Origin: Neobacillus sp. CF12
GTDB lineage: Bacteria; Bacillota; Bacilli; Bacillales; Cytobacillaceae
Direction of reading: 5' to 3'
Assembly (NCBI RefSeq): GCF_030348765.1
Contig: NZ_JAUCEU010000007.1
Location: forward strand, 2,680,001-2,744,000
Length of the DNA: 64,000 nt
Shown here: positions 44,599-53,381 of the stretch, piece after piece
Numbering within the stretch: position 1 is the stretch's first letter
Layout of the letters: each line of letters starts with the position of its first letter
The notes under the pieces: model-generated
Databases searched by the model: none
Told to the model about the DNA's origin: nothing
Seen by the model: the letters and a program-made list of their open reading frames with translations, nothing else
Program-made: the position numbers and the translations under genes

Positions 44599-46753
44599 GC
44601 TTTTCACCTGCACGCGAGGCAATTTTCTCTAATTTGACCGCGCATACCTTGAATTCAGGTATTTTCGATTTTGGCTCTAGCGCAGGATTCGTCAAATGAT
44701 TAATTGCCAAAGATTTACCCCAGTGGTAGGGAACGAAAACCATGTCCTCTCTTGTAATCTTTGTTACTTTAGCAGCAAGCTCGATACTGCCCCGAGGGCT
44801 TGATACTTTTACGAATTCTCCATGTTCGATATTATACTTTTTCGCTAGATTTGGATGAATTTCTACATATGGGTCTGGGCAAAAATTACGCAGAGCCTCA
44901 ATTCTCCTTGTTTGATTTCCACTTAAATAGTGAAACACAACGCGTCCAGTCGATAAGATGATTGGGTAGTCTTTGCTCGTTTTCTCATTTGGACCCTTGT
45001 GCTCAAAAGCTAAGATTCTTGCTTTTCCATCAGGAAAATTAAATTTTAAGTCTTCAAACAATCTTGGCAAACCTTCTGATTCCTCTGTAGGGCATGGCCA
45101 AAATACCCCCTGCATTTTATCAAGCTTTTCATAGGTAATTCCGTAATAATCTGCAGTGCCGCCTTTACTCGCAACCCGAAGTTCATTAAAGATATCCTCA
45201 GGAGAATTAAATTGGAAGTATTGACCCCTGCCAAGCCGTTCAGCGATTTCACAAATGACTTTCCAGTCCCGTTTTGTTTCACCAGGTGTACGATCGATCC
45301 CTTTTACTCGTAACACCCGGCCTTCAACATTCGTCATGGTACCGTTGTCTTCTACCCAAACCGTGGATGGAAGAACAACGTCTGCTTGCTCTGCCGATTC
45401 TGACAAAAAGAAATCCATACAAACAAAGAAATCTAAACTCTTAAGATATTCACCTACATCACCAACTGTTGGTGATGAGACAATCGGATTACTGCAGATT
45501 AATAACAATCCCTTAATTTCTTTTCCGAGCGCCTGAAGCATTTCAAATGCCGATAATCCTGGGCCAGGAATTTCTGATTCATCGACACCCCACACACCAG
45601 CGATATATTCGCGTGCTTTAGGGTCGGTAATTTTTCGAAAACCTGGCAGTTGGTCTGTTTTTTGACCATGTTCCCTGCCTCCCTGTCCATTTCCCTGACC
45701 AGTAAACGTTGCAACACCAGATCCTTTTCGACCCATTTTTCCAGTTACCAAGCATAAATTGACATAGTTTGAAACCGAGTCCGTACCGGTCGCATGCTGT
45801 TCAACTCCGCGGGCGAACATCGTAAAACCATTTTTTGCCTGACCGAATAGTCGAGCAGCAGTTATGATTTTGTCAACAGCAACACCCGTAATTTCAGAAA
45901 CATGAGCAGGTGTATATTTCTTTACAAGTTCCTTTAATTCTTCAAAACCAGTTGTATGCTTTTGAATAAAGTCATGGTCGACTAAATCTTCTTCAATCAT
46001 GACATGCAATAAACCATTTGCTATCGCTACATCCGTTCCTGGGCGAATATCTAGATGGACATCCGCTACTAGCGCTGTTTTTGTTTGTCTAGGATCCACG
46101 ACAATCAATTTGGCTCCACGATCTCTAGCTCCCCATATGTAAGGCATTGATAACGGGTGACACTCTGCAGTATTTGAACCTGCAATCAATAATACATCTG
46201 CAAATTTGATATCAGACCATGGATTGGTTGAGCCTCTATCAATTCCGATACTTTGGTTGAAGCCGACAGATGCCGATGACATACAATAACGCCCATTGTA
46301 ATCTATATTTTTGGTTCCAAGACCAATCCGAGCGAATTTACCCATTAGATAACATTTCTCATTCGTCATAGATGAGCCACTATAAATTCCAAAGGCATCT
46401 TTTCCATACTTGCCTTGTATTTCTTGGATTTTCGATACGATTAAATCCATTGCTTCATCCCAGGTAGCCTGTTCAAGCTTTCCATTTTTTCGAATAAGCG
46501 GGTGGTTAAGCCGTTCGACATGCTCAGCCTGTCGATAGGCACTTACTCCCTTCGGGCAAAGCCTGCCCCCATTCATCGGAAAATCATATCTAGGCTCAAC
46601 ACCAAGGACTGATTTATCCTCTTTGTTCACACGAATGTTCATCCCGCATTGCATGCCACAGAAGCAGCAATGAGTTGAAATCAGTTCCTCGCCATCTCGT
46701 AAAATCGCATCATAATCTCTTTGCGCGTAATCTTTATTTTGTGCATGACCCAT
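44591..46753 (-). CDS. Molybdopterin oxidoreductase catalytic subunit (NasC/NapA-like)
   Basis: A 720-residue bis-MGD enzyme. The N-terminal 4Fe-4S loop is CxxCxxxC at residues 29-36 with the fourth Cys at C66 (GGRLCPKG). The molybdenum ligand is probably C157 (NGRYCMSSASVGF), a Cys context like assimilatory nitrate reductases (R-x-CM-x-SA) rather than the Sec/Cys-His of formate dehydrogenases. MopB and C-terminal molydop-binding domains (about 600-715; FVPYHWGK) are intact. No Tat signal, so cytoplasmic. Nitrate is the best guess for substrate; formate or another oxyanion cannot be excluded. No nasDEF or narGHI genes are adjacent. Confidence 0.85.
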   Translation of the reverse strand: MGHAQNKDYAQRDYDAILRDGEELISTHCCFCGMQCGMNIRVNKEDKSVLGVEPRYDFPMNGGRLCPKGVSAYRQAEHVERLNHPLIRKNGKLEQATWDEAMDLIVSKIQEIQGKYGKDAFGIYSGSSMTNEKCYLMGKFARIGLGTKNIDYNGRYCMSSASVGFNQSIGIDRGSTNPWSDIKFADVLLIAGSNTAECHPLSMPYIWGARDRGAKLIVVDPRQTKTALVADVHLDIRPGTDVAIANGLLHVMIEEDLVDHDFIQKHTTGFEELKELVKKYTPAHVSEITGVAVDKIITAARLFGQAKNGFTMFARGVEQHATGTDSVSNYVNLCLVTGKMGRKGSGVATFTGQGNGQGGREHGQKTDQLPGFRKITDPKAREYIAGVWGVDESEIPGPGLSAFEMLQALGKEIKGLLLICSNPIVSSPTVGDVGEYLKSLDFFVCMDFFLSESAEQADVVLPSTVWVEDNGTMTNVEGRVLRVKGIDRTPGETKRDWKVICEIAERLGRGQYFQFNSPEDIFNELRVASKGGTADYYGITYEKLDKMQGVFWPCPTEESEGLPRLFEDLKFNFPDGKARILAFEHKGPNEKTSKDYPIILSTGRVVFHYLSGNQTRRIEALRNFCPDPYVEIHPNLAKKYNIEHGEFVKVSSPRGSIELAAKVTKITREDMVFVPYHWGKSLAINHLTNPALEPKSKIPEFKVCAVKLEKIASRAGEKHG

Positions 46754-47857
46754 CTATTGATCTCCTCCCTTCTTCAATTGGAGTCCGTTTTTCTGATTGC
46801 TCTCTAACACAAGGTTCGCTTTTCGGAAATGAACTTTAGCACCATAGGCTCCTAATCTGTGGCTTACTCTTCGACACTGTGAACACAAGTCTGAAAAGTG
46901 AAGTGTTGTGTGATCAATCGGAACAGACAAATGTCTTTTTTCTAACGCTAGTTGAACATCTTTGATTTGTGTAGCCGTCGCGTATTCTATCCCGCATCTA
47001 GCACATTGTTTCTGTTCTCCCATTGCATGGTACATCGGAACCATCACAGCTAAAATTCGAAGTGGTAAATGCCAGAACTTACTGAAAGGAAAATATAAAA
47101 GGAATACGATGACTGTTATTTGGTGAGCAAGCGCAATACCTAAATAGAAAGCCCCCTCCATCCATAACGCAGACACGGTTAATAAGGAGCCAGTTATTGA
47201 GATTGCTATTAGTAGAAAGAGTGGAAAGAAATCATATTCTTTAGATTGCTCAACAATCTTTTTTTCGTCTGTAACTCTTCGATAAAGCGCCATACCGCAG
47301 CCTATAATAACGGCGATTCCTGTCCAATTTAAACCGTGATAAATGGCGATTGCGAGTGGTGAGTCTACACCCATACGAAACATTGGAATTCCAAAAACCA
47401 CTGCCGCATAGGTTTTAGGTTCAACTAATTCAAAATGCAGCCAATTCAGGACAAGGGAAAAGGTAATGGCAAATGAAAAAATAACTCCCCAAGAAATGAA
47501 CATATGCTGTGCCCAGCGATAAACAGATCGATTTCGAATAAACCTTTGCTCTCCGATATTGGTGTACAAAGTCTTAAAGACGAATGCAAGTCCTTTCGCA
47601 CTGAACATCATTTTGATTCCTTGCTTCCAAAGCCTTCTAGTTGGAGGACGTAAAGTCCACGAGGTGATTCTGATTGTCAGTAGCACAAAGCACAAAATAG
47701 TTGCCCATAAATATCCGTATAAGGCCATATCAAAATATCCAAATTGTTCTGATCCTATATAAACAGAAAAGAATACAATTACTAACACAATAAAAACATT
47801 TCGCGCTGATTTTTTTGAAAAAAGTAGTGAATCTTCTTCATATGGATAAAAGTTCAT
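46754..47857 (-). CDS. NarI/HdrE-like membrane cytochrome b subunit with C-terminal CxxC pairs
   Basis: A 367-residue protein with five or six transmembrane helices (about 15-270). Candidate heme-b His residues lie in QHMFISWGVIFSF and ALAHQITVIVFLLYFPFSKFWHLPLR, the latter a common motif of NarI/HdrE-type quinol-linked subunits. A soluble tail (from about 285) contains CARCGIE and CSQCRR pairs, probably a zinc ribbon. Start placed at ATG 47857 behind AAAGGAG; the frame is open 58 more codons without a site. First gene of the operon, ending one base before the molybdoenzyme start. Confidence 0.78.
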   Translation of the reverse strand: MNFYPYEEDSLLFSKKSARNVFIVLVIVFFSVYIGSEQFGYFDMALYGYLWATILCFVLLTIRITSWTLRPPTRRLWKQGIKMMFSAKGLAFVFKTLYTNIGEQRFIRNRSVYRWAQHMFISWGVIFSFAITFSLVLNWLHFELVEPKTYAAVVFGIPMFRMGVDSPLAIAIYHGLNWTGIAVIIGCGMALYRRVTDEKKIVEQSKEYDFFPLFLLIAISITGSLLTVSALWMEGAFYLGIALAHQITVIVFLLYFPFSKFWHLPLRILAVMVPMYHAMGEQKQCARCGIEYATATQIKDVQLALEKRHLSVPIDHTTLHFSDLCSQCRRVSHRLGAYGAKVHFRKANLVLESNQKNGLQLKKGGDQ

Positions 47858-48011
47858 ACGATAAACTCCTTTACTCTTAGTCTCGTTTAGTATGTGCCAA
47901 GGGACTATAAAAAAATTCCCAGTAATTTTACATAAAGAGGTAAGGGGGAAAACGAATATGTTAGAATAAAAGGAAGATAAGATTTTTACATAGAGGGATT
48001 GATTTATAGTT

Positions 48012-48593
48012 ATGAGAAAAAGAAAGTCCATACTTATTTGGGCAGGTGTGTTTTCACTCAGTTTTTTATTATACTTTTCTTTTTTACATTCTAAAATTAG
48101 AGAACATACGAATACAGAAGTACCTAAACATGCTGACTATATCATTATTCTCGGGGCACGCGTTAAAGGTGAAGTACCTTCTCTAGCTCTTCAATATCGG
48201 ATAGACGCTGCTGCTAGTTATTTGAAGAAAAATCGAGAAAGTATTGCGATTGCATCTGGCGGACAAGGACCAGGTGAAGATATTACTGAGGCAGAAGCGA
48301 TTAAAAGAGGTCTACTCGCACATGGAATTTCTAGTGATAGAATCTTACTTGAAGATAAATCAACCGACACAGTTGAAAATATTCGTTTTTCAAAAAGACT
48401 CATTCCTCAAAATCTCAAAACTGGATTGCTGGTAACGAATGATTTCCATCTTTATCGTGCTAAGTCCATTGCTAAAGACCTAGGGTTGAATTTAGAGGGC
48501 ATTCCTGCAGAAACTCCGACTGTAGCCATTCCAAAATCATACGCAAGGGAGTATCTCGCGATAACCAAATATTATCTCGTTAACTTTTTTTAA
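48012..48593 (+). CDS. DUF218/SanA-YdcF family protein
   Basis: A 193-residue protein: one N-terminal membrane anchor (about residues 6-24), then a DUF218 domain with IIILGARVKGEVPS, ASGGQGPGEDITEAEAIK, STDTVENIRFSK and LLVTNDFHLYRA. Members (SanA, ElyC, YdcF) affect envelope integrity or bind S-adenosylmethionine, but enzymatic function is unsettled. Divergent from the redox operon. A ribosome site is weak (GAGGGATTGATTTATAGTT). Confidence 0.85.
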   Translation: MRKRKSILIWAGVFSLSFLLYFSFLHSKIREHTNTEVPKHADYIIILGARVKGEVPSLALQYRIDAAASYLKKNRESIAIASGGQGPGEDITEAEAIKRGLLAHGISSDRILLEDKSTDTVENIRFSKRLIPQNLKTGLLVTNDFHLYRAKSIAKDLGLNLEGIPAETPTVAIPKSYAREYLAITKYYLVNFF

Positions 48594-48597
48594 AAAA

Positions 48598-48840
48598 AGG
48601 CTGTGTTAAAGCAAAACATTGATATTTGCACTCTGTTGATTTGTGCGGAAGACACGAAGACTCCTGCAGGAGTACGGAGCGGGTGAGACCCCACAGGCGC
48701 TAGCGCCGAGGAGGCTCGCCGCAACGCCTGCGGAAAGCGAAGTGCCTCGTGACAGGCAAAAACCGCCTGTCCCTGCGATGATTATTCAAAGCAGTTTTCC
48801 TTAGTGGAGCGCAAATCAACAGACCAATTTAACACAGCCT
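48598..48840. mobile_element. MITE-like element with perfect 13-bp terminal inverted repeats
   Basis: 243 bp bounded by AGGCTGTGTTAAA (48598-48610) and TTTAACACAGCCT (48828-48840). A second, inner inverted pair TCTGTTGATTTGTGC (about 48632) / GCGCAAATCAACAGA (about 48809) has one mismatch. The centre is GC-rich (GGAGTACGGAGCGGGTGAGA) and non-coding, unlike its surroundings. A-runs flank both sides, so any target duplication is hidden. It can fold into one long hairpin. Confidence 0.82.
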
Positions 48841-48851
48841 AAAAAAATAAA

Positions 48852-48880
48852 AACCGGCTAATTTAATGTTTTAGCCGGTT
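48852..48880 (-). terminator. Terminator of the GGDEF gene, containing its stop codon
   Basis: AACCGGCTAA (48852-48861) pairs with TTAGCCGGTT (48871-48880); the minus strand continues TTTTTATTTTTTT. Confidence 0.88.
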
Positions 48881-50197
48881 ACTTGGTCATGATAGATTTG
48901 ATAATTATTTCTACCCTTTTTCTTTGCTTGGTATAAAGCAAGGTCAGCATTTTTAAAAAGTGTTTTTTCTTCTAGGTCGTATTCGTTATAGAAGGAAATT
49001 CCGATACTTGTTGTAATTTGTATTTTCTCGTTGGCAATTAGCCATTCCTCACGGAGACATTGTTGAATTCTTTCTGCTATTTCTGAAACATTTTTCTCCT
49101 CTGTCAAGTTAGGCAATAGAATAACGAATTCATCTCCACCAATTCTAGCAAGTATATCATTTTTTCTTAATGCACTTTTAACACGCTTGGCAAATTCCTT
49201 TTATTACCTCATCCCCAATGTCATGTCCGTATGTATCATTAATTTCCTTAAAACGGTCAATATCAAGAACTAAAACGGACAAAAACTGCTTCGTTTTCTT
49301 TGCTTTGTCCATCTCTATAGTTAAACACTGTGAAAAATACGTTCTATTGGGAAGACCAGTTAATGGGTCATGAAGGGCCAATTGTTTTAACTTATCTTCA
49401 TATTTCTTCCTTTCCGTGATGTCTTTATACGCAACCACACCTCCATCCCAATCACCATTCTGATCATAAAGAGGCGAAAACGAGCCAAGAAAATAAATAA
49501 TTTCACCACTTTTTGTTATTCGTTTTACCTCATGAGTAGTCACTGTCTCGCCGCTTTTTACTCTTTCAATGATTTTTCTTAGGTCTTCTTTATCCTCTTC
49601 AGGGATAATACTCCTGGACTTATCCTTTACCAACTCTTCTGCCGTCCAGCCTAATAATTTTTCAAATGCTTTATTAACGGATACAATATTTTGATTTTTA
49701 TCAAAAGTAAACATGGCGTCCGCCACACTATTCCAGACTAGTTCAAATCGGTCTTTTATTCTTTTTATTTCATTTTCCTGCATTCGTTGCTCCGTTAAGT
49801 CACGTACAATAGCTAATAAATGGGTACACTCCCCCTCTGGATTAAACACAGGTGTTATCGTCGACTCCCAATAAATTACTCCATTCGTACTGTATTTAGG
49901 AAGATGCGAAACATTAACCATATCTTCGTATTTTATTGGCTTTTTCTTTTCCATCGCTTCGTCATATTTGCTTTTGACAACATCGTAAGCATCTTTTGGA
50001 AGAACCTTCTCTATCGGCTTGCCATAGGATTCATTTGTTAAGCCATAAAGGTCTTTAGCGGGTTTATTTAACAGGACATAACTTAAAGTCTTATCGTGAT
50101 TTACTTTTGTCAAAAAGACTAAATCCGTCATATTATTAATCAATTGATAAAATAGGTCTGGCCTATTCAATATCTCTAGATTGAATTTTTCATTCAT
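48871..50197 (-). pseudogene. PAS-PAS-GGDEF diguanylate cyclase with a one-base frameshift
   Basis: Two PAS domains (about residues 10-125 and 140-255) lead into a GGDEF domain (LALHDPLTGLPNRTYF, LDIDRFKEINDTYGHDIGDEVI). Then the frame breaks: AAAAGGAATTTGCC near 49190-49205 reads K-G-I-C-Q-A-C-stop (stop at 49178), whereas removing one G gives KEFAKRVKSALRKNDILARIGGDEFVILL-type sequence that joins the second frame ending at 48871. The catalytic GGDEF itself is therefore out of frame. Start at ATG 50197 behind AAAGGCG. As read, the product lacks the active site; a sequencing error is the main alternative. Confidence 0.85.
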
Positions 50198-50323
50198 TAC
50201 TTTTTCGCCTTTCCATGGATATTCATATGGGTCCACACCTCTATATTTATACCTTATTCTACACTGATTACTTGTAAATATAAAAAACTCACCCAAACAA
50301 TATTTATGGGTGAGTTTTAACCA

Positions 50324-51088
50324 TTAGTTTTTTTGTCCTGTGTAAATAAGAATCGCGTCTCTTAAGAACTCTGCTGTACCTGGTTGTTCTTTATCATAAT
50401 AAGCTGTAAATCTTTCGTCATCCACATACATTTGTGCTAGACCTGCATGGGCTTCCTTGCTGTATTCCTTCCAATAATATGTTAGCCATTGTTTGTGGAG
50501 ATCAGCAGCTTTTTGTGCTAGTTCTCCTGCAGGGTCTCCCGTTTTAAATGCCTCCGCTAGTGTTATATGAACTTGTTCTGCTAGAGCGGTTACTTCTTGA
50601 TATTGTTCCTCCGTCATGTTCATTACTTTTGCATTAGAGGCTTCCACTTTATCCTTGCCATATTTTTCACGAATTTCTTTTCCATACTTCTTCTCATTTT
50701 CTTCAACCATCTTTTTCTTAAAGCCTTCGAATTTTTCTTTATTTGACATGGTAATTCTCCCTTCCGTTACGGCTATTGTTTTATCGACATTGGCAATTAA
50801 TAAATCTAATTGTTCTCTTTTTTCGAGGAGTTTTTCACGATGCTCCCGCAATGCTTTTGTCCCATCAAAGGAAGGTGCCGTTACAATGTCCTTTATGCTG
50901 TCTAAACCGACTCCTAATTCTCGATAGAATAGGATTTGCTGGAGACGGTTTACTTCCTCCTGACCATAGATTCGATATCCTGATGAATTGATTCTTGCCG
51001 GCTTAAGAATTCCAATTTCATCATAATATCTAAGTGTTCTGGTGCTGACGCCTGCGAGATTAGCTAGCTTTTGTATTGTATATTCCAT
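50324..51088 (-). CDS. Mta/TipA-like MerR-family multidrug-sensing activator
   Basis: A 254-residue regulator. The MerR helix-turn-helix (IQKLANLAGVSTRTLRYYDEIG) is at residues 4-25, a coiled-coil linker at about 75-110, and a C-terminal TipAS drug-binding domain at about 130-254 (EAFKTGDPAGELAQKAADLHKQWLTYYW). Length and layout match B. subtilis Mta (257), which activates its own gene and drug exporters. The promoter at 51110-51140 has the 19-bp spacer that MerR proteins act on, indicating autoregulation. No efflux gene is adjacent. Confidence 0.9.
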   Translation of the reverse strand: MEYTIQKLANLAGVSTRTLRYYDEIGILKPARINSSGYRIYGQEEVNRLQQILFYRELGVGLDSIKDIVTAPSFDGTKALREHREKLLEKREQLDLLIANVDKTIAVTEGRITMSNKEKFEGFKKKMVEENEKKYGKEIREKYGKDKVEASNAKVMNMTEEQYQEVTALAEQVHITLAEAFKTGDPAGELAQKAADLHKQWLTYYWKEYSKEAHAGLAQMYVDDERFTAYYDKEQPGTAEFLRDAILIYTGQKN

Positions 51089-51109
51089 GTGATCATCTCC
51101 TCATAACTA

Positions 51110-51140
51110 ACGATACACCTTTACGCAACGTTATAGTCAA
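51110..51140 (-). promoter_or_regulatory. MerR-type promoter with 19-bp spacer
   Basis: Minus strand TTGACT (51135-51140), 19-bp spacer containing ATAACGTTGCGTAAAG, and TATCGT (51110-51115). The over-long spacer and AACGTTGCGT core resemble the B. subtilis mta operator. Confidence 0.75.
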
Positions 51141-51204
51141 TAACTAGTTTGCCTATTTTTTTAAAAAGCTCTTTTCGTAAACTTTGTTGCTTTTGTACAA
51201 GATC

Positions 51205-51516
51205 CTGGATTAAGGACTATTCTTTCTGACGGTTTGAGAGATTTGTCCTCAAGACCCTGGATTAAGGACTAATCCTTCTGGAAGCTTGAGTGATTTGTCC
51301 TCAAGACCCTGGATTAAGGACTAATCCTTCTGAAAGCTTGAGTGATTTGTCCTCAAGACCCTGGATTAAGGACTATTCTTTCTGACGGTTTGAGAGATTT
51401 GTCCTCAAGACCATGGATTAAGGACTAATACTTCTGAAAGCTTGAGTGATTTGTCCTCAAGACCCTGGATTAAGGATTAATACTTCTGAAAGACTGTGTG
51501 ATTTGTCCTCAAAACC
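51205..51516 (-). repeat. Second 52-bp tandem repeat array, six copies
   Basis: Copies begin CTGGATTAAGG at 51205, 51257, 51309, 51361, 51413 (as ATGG) and 51465, exactly 52 bp apart. The core ATTTGTCCTCAAGACCCTGG and GGATTAAGGACTAATCC is the reverse complement of the 20833-21196 unit, differing mainly in the TTCTGAAAGCTTGAG segment. Copies 1 and 4 share the TTTCTGACGGTTTGAG variant. No ORF crosses it. Confidence 0.9.
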
Positions 51517-51606
51517 CTAAATTTAACATCTATCTATGCGAAAACAGCTTTTTATAAAATTAAAGCCAGCCATTTTTATAGAAGACAAATGGCTGGCCAA
51601 AATATA

Positions 51607-53220
51607 TTATTCAATTTCTGCTAATGCTGTTTCCTGATACGCTTTAAAGAAGGTATCACAAAATGTATCCCATTCCTCAGCGGCTTTCATTGAAGCTTCA
51701 TTTACTTCTCCTAAAACTGGTCTTTGGAGTAAATCCTCAAGTTGATTTGAGAATTGCTTAATGATTTCATGTGGTGCCCCTTCTAATACATTACCAACAA
51801 AATCTGATGGGGAATACCAATCGGCAACTCTCTTAAGATCACGATAAATCTGGGTTAGAAGCAGATTACGCGGTCCTTCCCATTGTTCATTGACGATAAC
51901 ATCACGGAAAATCCTAGGCAATGCAGAGAATTCCTCCATTACTCCATGACCAGCAAAAACTGATATTGCGTCACGAAGCACCTCAGCACCTTCATTTGTC
52001 GCACCTATTTTTTGCAATAAAACGAGTTCTCGTAAGTTTAATAGCTGCTTTTGGACTTCTATCGGATTGTCCGAATTAATTCCTGGATTTAAAGGCTTCT
52101 CCAAGCGTAAGAAAAGATCATAAATTTTAAAAGCCCCTGCGGTTGTTCTTTTGGCAGCGTTTTCAATTTTTCTCAGTTTGCTAGCGGCTAATGGATAGTC
52201 CTTAACCTTTTTACCAAAGACTGTACGGAAGTCTCCATAGAGGTTGGCTTCTCTCGAGGCCCGAAGCATAAATCCTGCACAAGCAATTCCAATTTCTAAT
52301 CGGGATAAAGTAAGAACAATTCCCACTGCGACGGCGATTCCTTTATCCTTCGGTCCGATAGGATAAGCAAGCGCACCGTTATATTGTATTTCGGCAGTTG
52401 GTAACTCAGCAGTACCAAGCTTCCATTTTATCCGATTAATTTGGTATCCATTTCGTTTTTCCTTCTCTTTGTCACCGGGAAGCCACGCTGGAACGATAAA
52501 TGTTGAAACCTTGTTGGAGTCAGTTATTTTTGCGGTCACAACTGAATAATCTGCATGTGCAGCCGAACAGAAGAACTTATTTCCGTATAGTCGATAGTTT
52601 TTACCGTCAGGTACAGCTTCTAGAACATTAGCAGGCAGGTCTGAACCACCTTGAATTTCTGACATAAACTGCGCACCAATTGCAAATTCTCCGTTTAGCC
52701 CTTCTTTGGTATGTAGTAGTATTTCTTGGAGTTCTGGAATCTCATGATTAGGGAATTGATCAAGAAGCGCAATTAATCCATGCGTACAAGTTAAGGGACA
52801 GGTTACTCCACCTTCACCAATTTGGTGTGTCAGCATTCTTTTCACAAAGCTTTCCCATGGGGGCATTTTACTCGAGAATAGTCCTTCTCCAAACACTTTG
52901 CTCTCTAACTGATGTACTTCAAGCGGCCGGACAATCCGGTCAATTCGATGATTAAACGCATCATAATGGAGCATGTATGGACGAGCCTCTGGTCTGGCAT
53001 TTCGCTCAGCTAATTGATTCCATTTCAAAGACACCCTGGGAGAAAAAGCGAGGATTTTCTGGTGAACCTGTTCAAACTCTGAACCCGTAAACTTCTTAAC
53101 AGCCTTTTGTAAAAATGGTTCGTCTCGATACCAATCCAGATTCTCGCGCTGCGTAACAAAATCATCAAAAGAATAAGAATTCTGTCCCCTTGACTTCGTT
53201 TCATGGGAAGTAAAACTCAT
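51607..53220 (-). CDS. AidB-like acyl-CoA dehydrogenase
   Basis: A 537-residue flavoprotein of the large acyl-CoA dehydrogenase branch (AidB type; ordinary ones are about 380). CPLTCTHGLIALLDQF and FAIGAQFMSEIQGGSDLPANV give the FAD/substrate segment, LSRLEIGIACAGF and DAISVFAGHGVMEEF the C-terminal helical domain. E. coli AidB is linked to alkylation stress and binds DNA; whether this protein does so is unknown. Start at ATG 53220 behind AAAGGGAG; the frame is open 12 codons further. Monocistronic. Confidence 0.85.
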   Translation of the reverse strand: MSFTSHETKSRGQNSYSFDDFVTQRENLDWYRDEPFLQKAVKKFTGSEFEQVHQKILAFSPRVSLKWNQLAERNARPEARPYMLHYDAFNHRIDRIVRPLEVHQLESKVFGEGLFSSKMPPWESFVKRMLTHQIGEGGVTCPLTCTHGLIALLDQFPNHEIPELQEILLHTKEGLNGEFAIGAQFMSEIQGGSDLPANVLEAVPDGKNYRLYGNKFFCSAAHADYSVVTAKITDSNKVSTFIVPAWLPGDKEKEKRNGYQINRIKWKLGTAELPTAEIQYNGALAYPIGPKDKGIAVAVGIVLTLSRLEIGIACAGFMLRASREANLYGDFRTVFGKKVKDYPLAASKLRKIENAAKRTTAGAFKIYDLFLRLEKPLNPGINSDNPIEVQKQLLNLRELVLLQKIGATNEGAEVLRDAISVFAGHGVMEEFSALPRIFRDVIVNEQWEGPRNLLLTQIYRDLKRVADWYSPSDFVGNVLEGAPHEIIKQFSNQLEDLLQRPVLGEVNEASMKAAEEWDTFCDTFFKAYQETALAEIE

Positions 53221-53381
53221 CAAATACCACTCCCTTTCCAAATAAAAAAATCGCAATTTTCAGTTTAATTATAAATGGAAGTGATTAGAATCGTCAAACG
53301 GTGCCTAAAAACCAATGGTATTACCATGGTCTTTAGTCACCGTTTAGGAAACTCTTGTGAAGAATGGATTTTTCTATATTC

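Noticed and set aside
44591..46753. Calling the molybdoenzyme formate dehydrogenase FdhA
   Set aside because: The Mo-ligand context (RYCMSSA) fits nitrate-reductase-type enzymes better and the Sec/Cys-His motif of formate dehydrogenases is absent; substrate left open.
48598..48840. Structural RNA gene
   Set aside because: GC-rich and foldable, but the perfect terminal inverted repeats and nested repeats fit a MITE better.
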